Source: Clavibacter michiganensis subsp. insidiosus (GTDB lineage: Bacteria > Actinomycetota > Actinomycetes > Actinomycetales > Microbacteriaceae). Taken from it: 64,000 nt of DNA. A program made the translations under genes and the position numbers. Below the pieces are notes generated by a model. The model was not told the DNA's origin. It searched no databases and saw only the letters and a program-made list of their open reading frames with translations. Shown here piece by piece: positions 23,365 to 32,492 of this stretch; position 1 is the first letter of the stretch; every line of letters starts with the position of its first letter. The stretch lies in the NCBI RefSeq assembly GCF_002240565.1, contig NZ_MZMO01000001.1:372001-436000 (forward strand), given 5' to 3'.

Positions 23365-25347
23365 ATGAGCGCCGAGACACCTCCGACCGGGATCCGCACC
23401 GACGAGCTGGACGAGGGGGTCCGACCGCAGGACGACCTGTACCTCCACGTGAACGGGCGCTGGCTCGACCGCACCGAGATCCCCGACGACAAGGCCCGCT
23501 GGGGCTCGTTCCACCAGCTCGCCGAGGCGGCCGAGGACGCCGTGCGCGTGATCATCGAGGAGGCCGTCGACGCCGAGCCCGGCACCGAGGAGCGCAAGAC
23601 CGGCGACCTCTTCACGAGCTTCATGGACGAGGAGCGCGTCGAGCGCCTCGGCGTCGAGCCGATCCGTGACCAGCTGGACGCGGCCGCCGCCGTCACGGAC
23701 GTGCCGTCGTTCCTCCGCACGCTCGGCGCGCTCGAGCAGACGAACGTCCCCGGCCTGCTCGGCCTCTTCGTCGACAACGACCCGGGCGACCCCGAGCGCT
23801 ACGTCGTGCAGATCGAGCAGGGCGGCATCGGGCTCCCCGACGAGAGCTACTACCGCGAGGAGGGCCACGCCGCCATCCGCACGGCGTACCGCGCCTTCGT
23901 CGAGCGCATGCTCGGCCTCGCGGAGCTGGACGACCCCGCGGGTCGCGCCGACCGGATCCTCGACCTCGAGACCCGCATCGCCGCCGCCCACTGGGACAAC
24001 GTCCGCACGCGCGACAGCCAGGCCACCTACAACCTCGTCTCGTGGGCCGAGCTCCGCGAGCTGGTCGCGAAGGCCGCCGGCGCCGACCTCGACGTCTGGC
24101 GCGACGCCCTCGAGGCGCCCGCCGCCGCGCTCGACGAGGTCGTGCTGCGCGAGCCGAGCTTCGCCGAGGGCCTCGGCGCGCTGCTGACCGCGGCCGAGGT
24201 CCCCGCGCTCCGCGACTGGCTCACCTGGCAGGTCGTCCGCGCGAACGCGGCGCTGCTCCCGAAGGCGTTCTCCGAGGCGAGCTTCGACTTCTACGGCCGC
24301 ACGCTCACCGGCGCGCCCGAGCAGCGCGTGCGGTGGAAGCGCGGCGTCTCGCTGGTGGAGGGATCCATGGGCGAGGCCATCGGCCGCATCTACGTCGAGC
24401 GCCACTTCTCGCCCACCGCGAAGGCCGAGATGGACGTGCTCGTCGGCCACCTCGTCGAGGCGTACCGGCGGTCCATCTCCGGCCTCGACTGGATGACCGC
24501 GGAGACGCGCGGCCGGGCGCTGGAGAAGCTCGAGAAGTTCACCCCGAAGATCGGCTTCCCCGACACGTGGCGCGACTACTCCGCGCTCGAGATCGACCCG
24601 ACGGACCTCGTGGGCAACGTCCGCGCGACCTCCCGGTTCGAGACACGCCGCGAGCTCGCGAAGATCGGCGCGCCGCTCGACCGCGACGAGTGGTTCATGA
24701 CCCCGCAGACCATCAACGCGTACTACAACCCGGGCTTCAACGAGATCGTGTTCCCGGCCGCGATCCTCCAGTTCCCGTTCTTCGACGAGGCGCGGGACCC
24801 GGCCGCGAACTACGGCGCGATCGGCGCGGTCATCGGCCACGAGATCGGCCACGGCTTCGACGACCAGGGCTCGCGCTACGACGGCGACGGCCGCCTCACC
24901 GACTGGTGGACCCCGGCCGACCGCGCGGCGTTCGAGGAGCGCACGGCGTCGCTGATCCAGCAGTACGACGCGCTCGTGCCCGCGCAGCTCACGGGCGACG
25001 ACGCGCCGCACGTGAACGGCGCGCTCACCATCGGCGAGAACATCGGCGACCTCGGCGGCCTCTCCATCGCGTGGAAGGCGTACCTCCTCTCGCTCGAGGG
25101 CGCCGAGCCGCCGGTGATCGACGGCCTCACGGGCGCGGAGCGCTTCTTCCTCTCCTGGGCGCAGGCCTGGCAGCAGAAGGGCCGCGACGCCGAGGTGATG
25201 CGCCTGCTCGCCATCGACCCGCACGCGCCGAACGAGTTCCGCTGCAACCAGATCGTCCGCAACATCGACGCGTTCTACGACACGTTCGACGTGCAGCCGG
25301 GCGACGGGCTGTGGCTCGACGAGGAGGCCCGCGTCACCATCTGGTGA
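23365..25347 (+). CDS. M13 family zinc metallopeptidase (neprilysin/PepO-like)
   Basis: A 660-residue endopeptidase of the neprilysin family. The N-terminal helical half (Peptidase_M13_N) begins RPQDDLYLHVNGRWLDRTEIP. The C-terminal catalytic half has HEIGH at 492-496 and the third ligand Glu558 in GENIGDLGG with Asp562. No signal peptide or membrane anchor, so unlike animal neprilysin it is probably a cytoplasmic oligopeptidase, as in other actinobacteria. The ATG at 23365 follows TAGGCT by seven bases, which looks like a -10 element and a leaderless mRNA, so it is preferred over an upstream ATG at 23302. Confidence 0.93.
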   Translation: MSAETPPTGIRTDELDEGVRPQDDLYLHVNGRWLDRTEIPDDKARWGSFHQLAEAAEDAVRVIIEEAVDAEPGTEERKTGDLFTSFMDEERVERLGVEPIRDQLDAAAAVTDVPSFLRTLGALEQTNVPGLLGLFVDNDPGDPERYVVQIEQGGIGLPDESYYREEGHAAIRTAYRAFVERMLGLAELDDPAGRADRILDLETRIAAAHWDNVRTRDSQATYNLVSWAELRELVAKAAGADLDVWRDALEAPAAALDEVVLREPSFAEGLGALLTAAEVPALRDWLTWQVVRANAALLPKAFSEASFDFYGRTLTGAPEQRVRWKRGVSLVEGSMGEAIGRIYVERHFSPTAKAEMDVLVGHLVEAYRRSISGLDWMTAETRGRALEKLEKFTPKIGFPDTWRDYSALEIDPTDLVGNVRATSRFETRRELAKIGAPLDRDEWFMTPQTINAYYNPGFNEIVFPAAILQFPFFDEARDPAANYGAIGAVIGHEIGHGFDDQGSRYDGDGRLTDWWTPADRAAFEERTASLIQQYDALVPAQLTGDDAPHVNGALTIGENIGDLGGLSIAWKAYLLSLEGAEPPVIDGLTGAERFFLSWAQAWQQKGRDAEVMRLLAIDPHAPNEFRCNQIVRNIDAFYDTFDVQPGDGLWLDEEARVTIW

Positions 25348-25358
25348 CGCGCCCGGCG

Positions 25359-26267
25359 ATGAGCGCGACCGGCGAGGATCCGCGACGCCGCTCCCGGCAC
25401 ACCGGGGGCGGCGCCGCGCGGCACGCGGGGCAGGAGCCCACCGACGGCTTCCGCTCCGCCTTCCGCGCGCTCGGCGGCCTCGCCCTCGACGGGATGCGGG
25501 TCGCCGCCCGCGCCACCGACCTCGACTCCGGCGACGTGGTGCTCTCGGTCGACGACCATGTCGCGCTGCCCGCCGCGGGCCTCGGCCGCGTGCTCCTCCT
25601 CATCGAGCTGTCCGCGCGCATGACGGGCGGCGACCTCTCGCCCCTGCACCTCGTGGACCGCCGGCCGGACGACGAGGGCGGCACCGCGGGCCTCTGGCGC
25701 CACCTCGTGGTGCCGTCGCTGCCCGTCACGGATCTCGCGTCGCTCGTCGGCGCGACGGGCGACGCGGCCGCCACCAACGCGCTCCTCGGGCTCGTCGGCC
25801 TCGACGCCGTGCGCACGCGCGCCGAGTCGCTCGGCCTCCGCCGCACGGCGCTCCTCGACGTGGCGCGCGGCACCCGCGGGCCGGACGACGCCCCGCAGCT
25901 CTCCGTGGGATCCGCCCGCGAGCTCGCGTCGCTCTTCGCGTCGCTCGTGCACGGCGAGGTCGTGGACGAGGAGACGAGCACGCGCGTGGTCGGCTGGCTC
26001 GCGCTCAACACCGACCGGTCGATGGTCGCCGCCTCCTTCGGGCTGGACGCACCGGTGGGCCGCGGCGGCGAGCACGGCATGGCGCTCGTCGACTGCACGG
26101 GCGTCGACGCGGGCGTGCGGGCCGAGGCGGGCGTGCTCCGCGGGCCGCGCGGCGCGGTCGCGTACGCCGTCATGGTGCACTTCGACGACGCAGATCTCCG
26201 CGCCCGCCTCGCCGTCCGCGACGCCCTGGGCGTGGTCGGGCTCGACCTGCTGGAGCACGTGCACTGA
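25359..26267 (+). CDS. Serine hydrolase/beta-lactamase-like protein with degenerate active site
   Basis: A 302-residue protein whose length and order of segments resemble class A beta-lactamase-like serine hydrolases without a signal peptide. The expected SxxK block appears as AAGLGRVLLLIE, with Gly and Arg at the Ser and Lys positions. The SDN-like site reads AATN and no KTG triad is visible before VDCTGVDAG. It is therefore probably catalytically dead, or uses another mechanism. The ATG lies 11 bp after the M13 peptidase stop, so the two are likely co-transcribed. An alternative is that it is unrelated to beta-lactamases and only similar in layout. Confidence 0.65.
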   Translation: MSATGEDPRRRSRHTGGGAARHAGQEPTDGFRSAFRALGGLALDGMRVAARATDLDSGDVVLSVDDHVALPAAGLGRVLLLIELSARMTGGDLSPLHLVDRRPDDEGGTAGLWRHLVVPSLPVTDLASLVGATGDAAATNALLGLVGLDAVRTRAESLGLRRTALLDVARGTRGPDDAPQLSVGSARELASLFASLVHGEVVDEETSTRVVGWLALNTDRSMVAASFGLDAPVGRGGEHGMALVDCTGVDAGVRAEAGVLRGPRGAVAYAVMVHFDDADLRARLAVRDALGVVGLDLLEHVH

Positions 26268-26365
26268 GCCGCGCGGATCCCGCCGCCCACCGGTCGTGGA
26301 TCCGCCCGGGCGTAAAGTCGGATGTCGCCCGCCACCCCTCCCGGGCGCCGGAGGAGACCCCCGCC

Positions 26366-27118
26366 ATGACCGGCATGAACCCCGCCACCGCCAAGCGCCT
26401 CGCCCGCGACGACGTCGCGCCGATGTACGCGGAGGTGGACGCGGCGATCGCCCGCGCCGAGATCCCCGGCACCCCGGAGTGGCAGGAGAAGGTCCGCGGC
26501 CGCATCGTCATGGTGCGCCACGGCCAGACCGAGTGGAGCGTCAACGGGCGCCACACCGGCACGACCGACATCCCCCTCACGGAGACCGGCGAGGAGCAGG
26601 CGCGCGCGGTCGGCGGCGTGCTCGCGGGCACGGAGTTCGGCCTCGTGCTCGCCAGCCCGCGCTCCCGCGCCCAGCGCACGGCCGAGCTCATCGGCTACGG
26701 CGACCAGGCCGAGGTCGACGACCGGCTCGTCGAGTTCGACTACGGCGCGTACGAGGGCCGCACCACCGCCGACATCCAGTCCGAGCGCGGCCACTGGGAC
26801 CTCTGGACCGACGGCGTGCCCGCGGGCGACACCCCCGGCGAGACGTCCCAGCAGGTCCGCGACCGCGTGCTCCAGGTGCTCGAGCGCGTGCTGCCCGTGC
26901 TCGAGTCCGGCCAGGACGTGCTCCTCGTCGCGCACGCGCACGTGATCCGCGCGCTCGCCGTCGCCTGGGTCGGCCTGCCCGCGGAGGCCGGCGGGATCCT
27001 CACGGTCTCCACCTCCACGCTCAGCGAGCTCGGCTTCGAGCACGGCCGCCACGCGATCATGCGCTGGAACTGCCCCGCGGACGGCTGGGCGCCGTCGCCG
27101 GTGGGCGGCAGCCGGTAG
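26366..27118 (+). CDS. Histidine phosphatase family protein (phosphoglycerate-mutase-like)
   Basis: A 250-residue enzyme of the histidine phosphatase superfamily. After an N-terminal extension of about 45 residues comes VMVRHGQTEWS with the phospho-accepting His52. The second His lies in LLVAHAHVIRALAV and the phosphate pocket includes the Arg of SPRSRAQRTAEL. Acid phosphatase or mutase activity on a small phosphoester is expected; the substrate is unknown. A GGAGGAGA ribosome site precedes the ATG. It is followed by menA 57 bp downstream. Confidence 0.88.
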   Translation: MTGMNPATAKRLARDDVAPMYAEVDAAIARAEIPGTPEWQEKVRGRIVMVRHGQTEWSVNGRHTGTTDIPLTETGEEQARAVGGVLAGTEFGLVLASPRSRAQRTAELIGYGDQAEVDDRLVEFDYGAYEGRTTADIQSERGHWDLWTDGVPAGDTPGETSQQVRDRVLQVLERVLPVLESGQDVLLVAHAHVIRALAVAWVGLPAEAGGILTVSTSTLSELGFEHGRHAIMRWNCPADGWAPSPVGGSR

Positions 27119-27175
27119 CAGCGCGCGTCGTCCGGCCGCGGTGGCGCGGCGACTCCCCGCGTAGGATCGCCCCTC

Positions 27176-28159
27176 GTGGCACAGAAGAAGAAGCGCACCC
27201 GGCAGGCCCCCTCGTCCTCCGCCCGCACCCGTCCGGGATCGCCCGCGAAGGCCCGCTCCGGCAACCCGGCGAAGGCGCGGACGGCCACCGCGCGTGACTG
27301 GATCTCCGGCGCCCGCATCCGCACCCTCCCGCTCGCCGTCGCCCCCGTCGCGATCGGCGCGGGAGCGGCCCGCGCGCTCGGCCCCGACGAGGGCGTCTCC
27401 CTCGGCCTCGCGCTCCTCTGCCTCGCCGTCGCGGTGCTGCTGCAGATCGGCGTGAACTACGCCAACGACTACTCCGACGGCGTGCGCGGCACCGACGACG
27501 TGCGCGTCGGCCCCGCCCGCCTCACCGGATCCGGCGCCGCGAAGCCCCGCACCGTGCTCACCGTGGCGCTCACGTTCTTCGGCCTCGCCGCGGTCGCGGG
27601 CCTCGCGATCGTGCTGATCACCGGCCACTGGTGGCTGCTCGCGGTCGGCGCCGTCGCGATCGTCGCGGCGTACTTCTACACGGGAGGCAAGCGCCCCTAC
27701 GGCTACGCGGGCCTCGGCGACGTGGTCGTCTTCGTCTTCTTCGGCCTGGTCGCGACCGCGGGCACGCAGTTCATCCTCATCGGCATGATCACGGGCGAGG
27801 GCTGGCTGGGCGGCGTCGCGGCGGGCGGATTCGCGTGCGCGGTGCTCATGGTCAACAACATCCGCGACATCGAGCAGGACGGCAAGGTCGGCAAGCGCAC
27901 CCTCGCGGTGCGGCTCGGCCCGCGCGGCTCGCGGATCGTCTACTGCATCGAGGTCGCCATCGCCTACGCGGTCGTGGTGTTCTTCTTCCTCTTCTACCCG
28001 AAGGCGCTGCTGGTGCTGTTCACGCTCGTGCTGGCCCTGCCGGCCGCGATCATCGCGTGCACGGGCCGCACGCCCAAGGAGCTGATCCTGTCGCTGCAGC
28101 TCACGAGCATGGCCGCGCTCACGTTCGGCCTGGGGCTCGGCGCGGCGTTCGCGTTCTGA
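27176..28159 (+). CDS. menA: 1,4-dihydroxy-2-naphthoate polyprenyltransferase
   Basis: A 327-residue UbiA-family membrane prenyltransferase that attaches the polyprenyl tail to dihydroxynaphthoate, giving demethylmenaquinone. The first Asp-rich motif is in NYANDYSDGVRGTDD (about 94-108) and the second conserved region is VNNIRDIEQDGKVGKRTLAV. About nine membrane segments. A basic, Ala/Ser-rich N-terminal extension of about 40 residues precedes the family domain. GTG start; TAGGAT lies eight bases upstream, suggesting a leaderless transcript. menD, menF, menG and a polyprenyl diphosphate synthase are within 11 kb. Confidence 0.95.
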   Translation: MAQKKKRTRQAPSSSARTRPGSPAKARSGNPAKARTATARDWISGARIRTLPLAVAPVAIGAGAARALGPDEGVSLGLALLCLAVAVLLQIGVNYANDYSDGVRGTDDVRVGPARLTGSGAAKPRTVLTVALTFFGLAAVAGLAIVLITGHWWLLAVGAVAIVAAYFYTGGKRPYGYAGLGDVVVFVFFGLVATAGTQFILIGMITGEGWLGGVAAGGFACAVLMVNNIRDIEQDGKVGKRTLAVRLGPRGSRIVYCIEVAIAYAVVVFFFLFYPKALLVLFTLVLALPAAIIACTGRTPKELILSLQLTSMAALTFGLGLGAAFAF

Positions 28160-28188
28160 GCCCCCACGACCCGGCGGGGCTGATCCGC

Positions 28189-28575
28189 GTGCTCGACCCC
28201 GCCTACGAGGTGGCGGTCGTCGACGAGCGGCGCCTGCTCCTCCGGCTGCGGACGGGCGGGCGCCTGCGCTCCGTGCTGGTGGGCGACGATGCCCTCATCG
28301 CCTGGTGGGAGTCCCTCGTCGCGGCGGATCCGGAGGGCGCGCCCGCGACGCTGAGGGACGCGCTCGACGCCGTCGACGATCAGGCGCGCCCGACCGAGCG
28401 CTACGTCGTACGGGACGGGGATCGCCTCACGCCTTCGATGCGGACCCGGCCGCCCGCGACACGCGACACGTCACCGTCCCCCGAGGGCGGGCAGCGGGTG
28501 GCCTACGTGCCGATCGAGCGCGACGCATCGGGCGCCGTCGACACCGGATCGGACCCCGATCCCCGCGCCCGCTGA
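28189..28575 (+). CDS. Small hypothetical protein behind menA
   Basis: A protein of about 128 residues if it begins at the GTG at 28189; no better start is present in frame. The first half (AYEVAVVDERRLLLRLRTGG, then SVLVGDDALIAWWESLV) has beta-strand/helix character, and the second half is polar and proline-rich, probably disordered. I do not recognise a family. It lies 30 bp after menA on the same strand and may be its operon partner. Coding character (third-position GC and absence of stops) supports it only moderately. Confidence 0.55.
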   Translation: MLDPAYEVAVVDERRLLLRLRTGGRLRSVLVGDDALIAWWESLVAADPEGAPATLRDALDAVDDQARPTERYVVRDGDRLTPSMRTRPPATRDTSPSPEGGQRVAYVPIERDASGAVDTGSDPDPRAR

Positions 28576-28657
28576 GCGGTCCCGCCCGCGTGCCGCCTCC
28601 GCCGCGACTTCACGTGCCATCGGGAGCGTGTTCATGCCGGGCCCGTAGCGTGCCGTC

Positions 28658-29164
28658 ATGTCGACCACTGCGACACCGGGCCCAGATCGCCGCCGACGCG
28701 CGTTCATCGTCCTCGTCGTGTCCGCCCTCGTCGCGGGCGTCGTGATGCTCGCGCACTCCGTCGTCCAGGGCCTCGGCGCGTACCGCTTCTGGACGCCATG
28801 CTGGGTGGAGGGCTACGAGAGCGAGATCTGCCAGCGCCTGCAGTACGAGGTCGTGTCGCCCGCCTGGCTCGCTCCGCTGTGGGTGTGGGCCGTGGAGGTC
28901 GCGCTCGCCGTCCTCGTGCTCGTCGCGGCCTCGCGGGCGGGCGGTCGGGTCGGGTTCGCCGTCGCCGCGCTGATCTGCGTGGTCGCCTCCAGCGTGATCG
29001 TCGACTACGCCCTCACGCCCCTGGTCAACGGCGGCTACATGTCCGCGGACGACCCACCGGGGTTCGGTTTGATCGGGGCGGCGGCGATGGCGGCCGGGGG
29101 AGCGCTCCTCCTGCTCGCGCTCATCCCGCGTCGGGCGCGGGCGGGCGCCCCCTCACCGGCCTGA
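28658..29164 (+). CDS. Four-span membrane protein of unknown function
   Basis: A 168-residue membrane protein with segments at about 15-35, 68-88, 93-118 and 133-155. The loop after the first segment carries two cysteines (FWTPCWVEGYESEICQRL), which if extracytoplasmic could form a disulfide. TAGCGT six bases before the ATG suggests a leaderless start. The 3' end overlaps the convergent DUF4229 gene by 12 bp. No family recognised. Confidence 0.7.
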   Translation: MSTTATPGPDRRRRAFIVLVVSALVAGVVMLAHSVVQGLGAYRFWTPCWVEGYESEICQRLQYEVVSPAWLAPLWVWAVEVALAVLVLVAASRAGGRVGFAVAALICVVASSVIVDYALTPLVNGGYMSADDPPGFGLIGAAAMAAGGALLLLALIPRRARAGAPSPA

Positions 29165-29470
29165 TGGCGGTGTCCGGTCGGCGGATCCGGCCGCGCTGGC
29201 CCGGCGCTCGGCCGCGTCGACCGCGGCGTCCTCGGAATCGTCGTCCTCCACGGGCTTGCGGCGCCCGGCGGCGACGGCCGCGAGATCCGCGGCCATGGCC
29301 TGGCGCTGCTTGCTCAGGAAGATGTAGGAGCCGCAGAACGACACCACCGCGCCGATGACGGCGGCCAGCGGCCAGAAGTCCGGGCTCACGGCGACGACCA
29401 GCCCGAACGGGACGGCGAACAGGAGGATGCGGACGACGGTGTAGACGAGCCAGTAGCGACGGGAACTCAC
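29153..29470 (-). CDS. DUF4229 family membrane protein
   Basis: A 105-residue protein with two membrane segments (about 10-30 and 33-52) followed by SKQRQAMAADLAAVAAGRRK and an acidic tail, the layout of the actinobacterial DUF4229 family, often encoded near menaquinone genes. GTG start at 29470 with TATGCT six bases upstream on the coding strand, again a leaderless arrangement. It lies between menA and menD and overlaps the preceding gene tail to tail. Function unknown. Confidence 0.8.
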   Translation of the reverse strand: MSSRRYWLVYTVVRILLFAVPFGLVVAVSPDFWPLAAVIGAVVSFCGSYIFLSKQRQAMAADLAAVAAGRRKPVEDDDSEDAAVDAAERRASAAGSADRTPPSGR

Positions 29471-29608
29471 CGGGTCAGCATAGGTCGGTCGGCTGGACGG
29501 GCCGGTCGCCTGTGCAGCCGCCGCCGCCCAGCCGGGATGCGGCCGGCGCCCGCGTCCCGCCAGCGCGACGCCCGGCGTCCTCCCCGGTTGCGGAGCTACC
29601 ATCGGGAG

Positions 29609-30043
29609 ATGCCCCGCCTGCTGATCGGTCTCGCCGTCGTGATCGTGTTCTTCACGGTCTTCGTCATCGTGGACACCTCCCTGACGCCGCGGACCCGCAT
29701 GCGCGGCCTCCCGAAGCCCGCGTGGATCGCGGTGGTCGTCCTCGTCCCCGTCATCGGCGGCATCCTGTGGCTCGCCATCGGCAAGGACCGCACCGACCTC
29801 GCGCGCGCATCCGGCCGCCGCCTCGGCCCGGACGACGACCCCGACTTCCTCTCCGGCCTCGGCCGCACCCGGTCCGAGGAGGAGCGCATCCGCCGCCTCG
29901 AGCAGGAGCTCGCCGACCTCGACAGCGACGGCACGGGTCCGGACGGCGACGGACCGGCGACCCCGGGCGGCACGGGCACCGCCCCGCGGCCGAGCCCCGA
30001 CGCCGACGACGACCGCGGCACCCCCGGTCGCCGGGACGCCTGA
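29609..30043 (+). CDS. PLDc_N-domain membrane protein
   Basis: A 144-residue protein: first membrane helix at about 3-22, second at about 38-57, then a cytoplasmic acidic tail with a coiled stretch ([17 protein letters not shown]). The segment [23 protein letters not shown] (about 36-58) is the PLDc_N signature, also found at the N-terminus of cardiolipin synthases. ATG preceded by TACCAT six bases upstream. It ends five bases before the menD start, so both are probably one transcript. Confidence 0.82.
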   Translation: MPRLLIGLAVVIVFFTVFVIVDTSLTPRTRMRGLPKPAWIAVVVLVPVIGGILWLAIGKDRTDLARASGRRLGPDDDPDFLSGLGRTRSEEERIRRLEQELADLDSDGTGPDGDGPATPGGTGTAPRPSPDADDDRGTPGRRDA

Positions 30044-30047
30044 CCCG

Positions 30048-31808
30048 GTGACCGCCGCCGACTCCCTCACCACGCCGTCCGCCGCCGCTCCCCGCACCGG
30101 CAACCCGTCCACCGACCGCGCCATCGCGATGCTGCTCGCGCTCGTCGCCGAGGGCGTCACCGACGTCGTCCTCTGCCCCGGATCCCGCTCCCAGGCCCTC
30201 GCGCTCGTCGCCGCCGAGCTGGAGCGCGTCGAGGGCGTGCGCCTGCATGTCCGCATCGACGAGCGCGCCGCCGGGTTCCTCGCGCTCGGCCTCGGCGTGG
30301 AGTCCGGCCGCCCCGCGCCCGTCATCACGACCTCCGGCACGGCCGTCGCGAACCTCCACCCCGCCGTGCTCGAGGGCTGGCACTCGGGCGTCCCGATGCT
30401 GCTCCTCACGGGCGACCGCCCGGCGGAACTCCGCGGCATCGCGAGCAACCAGACCACGCACCAGCTCGGGATGTTCGGCGACCGGGTCGCGTGCATCGAC
30501 GTGGCCGCGCCCGAGGAGACGGACGACGACCGGGCGCGCGATGCGGTGATCGCCCGCGACGCGTACCGCCGCGCCCGCGACGAGCGGACGCCCGTGCACG
30601 TGAACGTGGCGTTCCGGGATCCGCTGTCCGTCGCGGTGCCGGACCTGACGGAGGCCGTCGCGGAGGCGCGCGCCGCCGCCGACGAGGCCGCCGCATCCGC
30701 CGCACCCGCACCCGCGCCCGCCGCCGACGTCCTCGACCTCCCGCACGGCCCGCGCACCCTCGTCGTCGCCGGGCACGCCGCGGGCGAGGCCGCCGAGGAG
30801 CTCGCGCGCGCCGGGGGCTGGCCGCTCGCGGCCGAGATCTCCAGCGGATCCCACTTCGGCCCGCACCTCGTCGTCTCCTTCCGCGAGCTGCTCGCCCGCC
30901 CCGGCTTCGGCGACCGCGTCGAGCGCGTCATCGTGTTCGGCCACCCCACGCTCACCCGCGAGGTCCCGCTGCTCATCGGGCGCGAGGACGTCGAGGCGAT
31001 CGTCGTCGGATCCACCGGCGGCGAGGACTACGACCCGCGCCACCGCGTCACCGCCCACCCGGCCGCCGTGCGCGTCGTGGGCGAGCCCGCGGATCCCGCC
31101 GACGCCCGCCGCTGGCTCGGCACGTGGGTGCAGGCGAGCCGCGCGATCCTCGACGAGGCGACCGCCGCGGAGTCCGCGCCGCTCCTCCCCTCCGGCACCA
31201 CGCCCGCCGAGCGCCGCGACTTCGCGCGGGCCGAGCTCGCCGCCGTGCGCGCCGACGTCACGCGCCGTCACCTCGTGCGCGCGCTCTGGCAGGCGACCTG
31301 GCCGCACGACCGGCTCGTGCTCGGGGCGTCGCGCCTCATCCGCGAGGCCGACCGGGCGCTCCCCGGCAAGCGCGTGCGCGTGCACGCCAACCGCGGGCTC
31401 GCCGGCATCGACGGCACGGTCTCCACCGGCCTCGGCATCGCGCTGGCGTCGCAGGCCGGGTCCGGGAGCGCGGCCGCGGGGATCACGCGCGTGCTCGTCG
31501 GCGACCTCACGCTCCTGCACGACGTCGGCTCGCTGCTCATCGGCACGGGCGAGCGCGTCCCGCGGATCCAGGTCATCGTCGGCAACGACGGCGGCGGCAC
31601 CATCTTCGACGGCCTCGAGGTCGCGGACACGGCCGCGCCCGCCGCCATCGACCGCGTCATGTTCACGCCCCAGCGGGTGGATCTCGCCAGCCTCGCGAAG
31701 GCCTACGGCTGGACGCACCTGCGCGCGTCCACGCACGGCGAGCTGGAGGCGGCGCTCACGACCGCGTCCGAGGCGCCGCTGCTCATCGAGGTGCCGCTGG
31801 CCCGGTAG
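30048..31808 (+). CDS. menD: 2-succinyl-5-enolpyruvyl-6-hydroxy-3-cyclohexene-1-carboxylate synthase
   Basis: A 586-residue thiamine-diphosphate enzyme that condenses isochorismate with 2-oxoglutarate, the first committed step of menaquinone synthesis. The N-terminal Pyr domain contains [17 protein letters not shown], diagnostic for MenD, and [16 protein letters not shown] with the catalytic Glu of ThDP enzymes. The C-terminal PP domain has [20 protein letters not shown] and [10 protein letters not shown] for ThDP-Mg binding. GTG start directly behind the PLDc_N gene. Full length. Confidence 0.96.
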   Translation: MTAADSLTTPSAAAPRTGNPSTDRAIAMLLALVAEGVTDVVLCPGSRSQALALVAAELERVEGVRLHVRIDERAAGFLALGLGVESGRPAPVITTSGTAVANLHPAVLEGWHSGVPMLLLTGDRPAELRGIASNQTTHQLGMFGDRVACIDVAAPEETDDDRARDAVIARDAYRRARDERTPVHVNVAFRDPLSVAVPDLTEAVAEARAAADEAAASAAPAPAPAADVLDLPHGPRTLVVAGHAAGEAAEELARAGGWPLAAEISSGSHFGPHLVVSFRELLARPGFGDRVERVIVFGHPTLTREVPLLIGREDVEAIVVGSTGGEDYDPRHRVTAHPAAVRVVGEPADPADARRWLGTWVQASRAILDEATAAESAPLLPSGTTPAERRDFARAELAAVRADVTRRHLVRALWQATWPHDRLVLGASRLIREADRALPGKRVRVHANRGLAGIDGTVSTGLGIALASQAGSGSAAAGITRVLVGDLTLLHDVGSLLIGTGERVPRIQVIVGNDGGGTIFDGLEVADTAAPAAIDRVMFTPQRVDLASLAKAYGWTHLRASTHGELEAALTTASEAPLLIEVPLAR

Positions 31809-31890
31809 CGCCTGCCCGCGGGGCGCGCCCCTCCGCGCGTCGTCCGATACCGTCGGGGCGCGGGCCCGGACCCCCGCGATCGGGGGACGG

Positions 31891-32467
31891 ATGCTGGGGG
31901 TCGCGCTCGCGCTCGGATCCGCCGTCGCGCACACCGGCTGGAACGCGCTGAGCAAGGCCGGAGCGGCCGGCGGCACAGCCTTCGTCTGGCTCTGCACCGC
32001 GGTCGGCGCGCTGGTCGCCCTCCCCGTGGCGGTCGTCGTCGTGCTCGCCCAGGGGTCCGTCCCGTCGTGGTCCTGGTGCTGCAGGCGGGCTACCGGCGCG
32101 GGGAGGTGAACGTCGTGTACCCCGTGTCGCGCGGTCGCGCGGTCTCGCGCCCGTGCTCGTGGCGGTGCTCGGGGTGGCCCTGTTCCGCCAGCCCCTCGGG
32201 ATCCCGTCGGGCGTCGGCTGGGGCGCGCTCACGGCCGTCGTCATCGCGGCGATGGTGGGGGTGCTCATCCCGCTCTCCTACGTGCTCAGCCTGGTGGCGC
32301 TCGAGCACGCGCCCGTGGCCGAGGTGGCGGCGCTGCGGAGCACGAGCATCGTCATGTCGGGGATCGTCGCCTGGCTCGCGCTCGGCGAACGGCTCAGCCC
32401 GCGCCGGGTCGCCTCGACCGCGCTCGCGACCGGGGCGGTGCTGCTGATCGCGGTGTCGTCGACGTGA
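31891..32467 (+). pseudogene. Degraded EamA-family transporter
   Basis: Remnants of a drug/metabolite transporter in three reading frames. Frame one gives MLGVALALGSAVAHTGWNAL to about 32060. A second frame then reads VVLVLQAGYRRGEVNVVYPV to about 32137. The third runs from LAPVLVAVLGVALF to the stop at 32467 with a complete C-terminal EamA half. The second shift is explained by a tandem duplication of GCGCGGTC at 32129-32144: removing one copy restores frame. The first is a loss of sequence near 32060-32070. Total coding capacity of about 190 residues is well below the usual 280-300. Not functional as a ten-helix transporter. Confidence 0.85.
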
Positions 32468-32492
32468 GGCGCGTCCGTCCGGGCGCTCCCGC

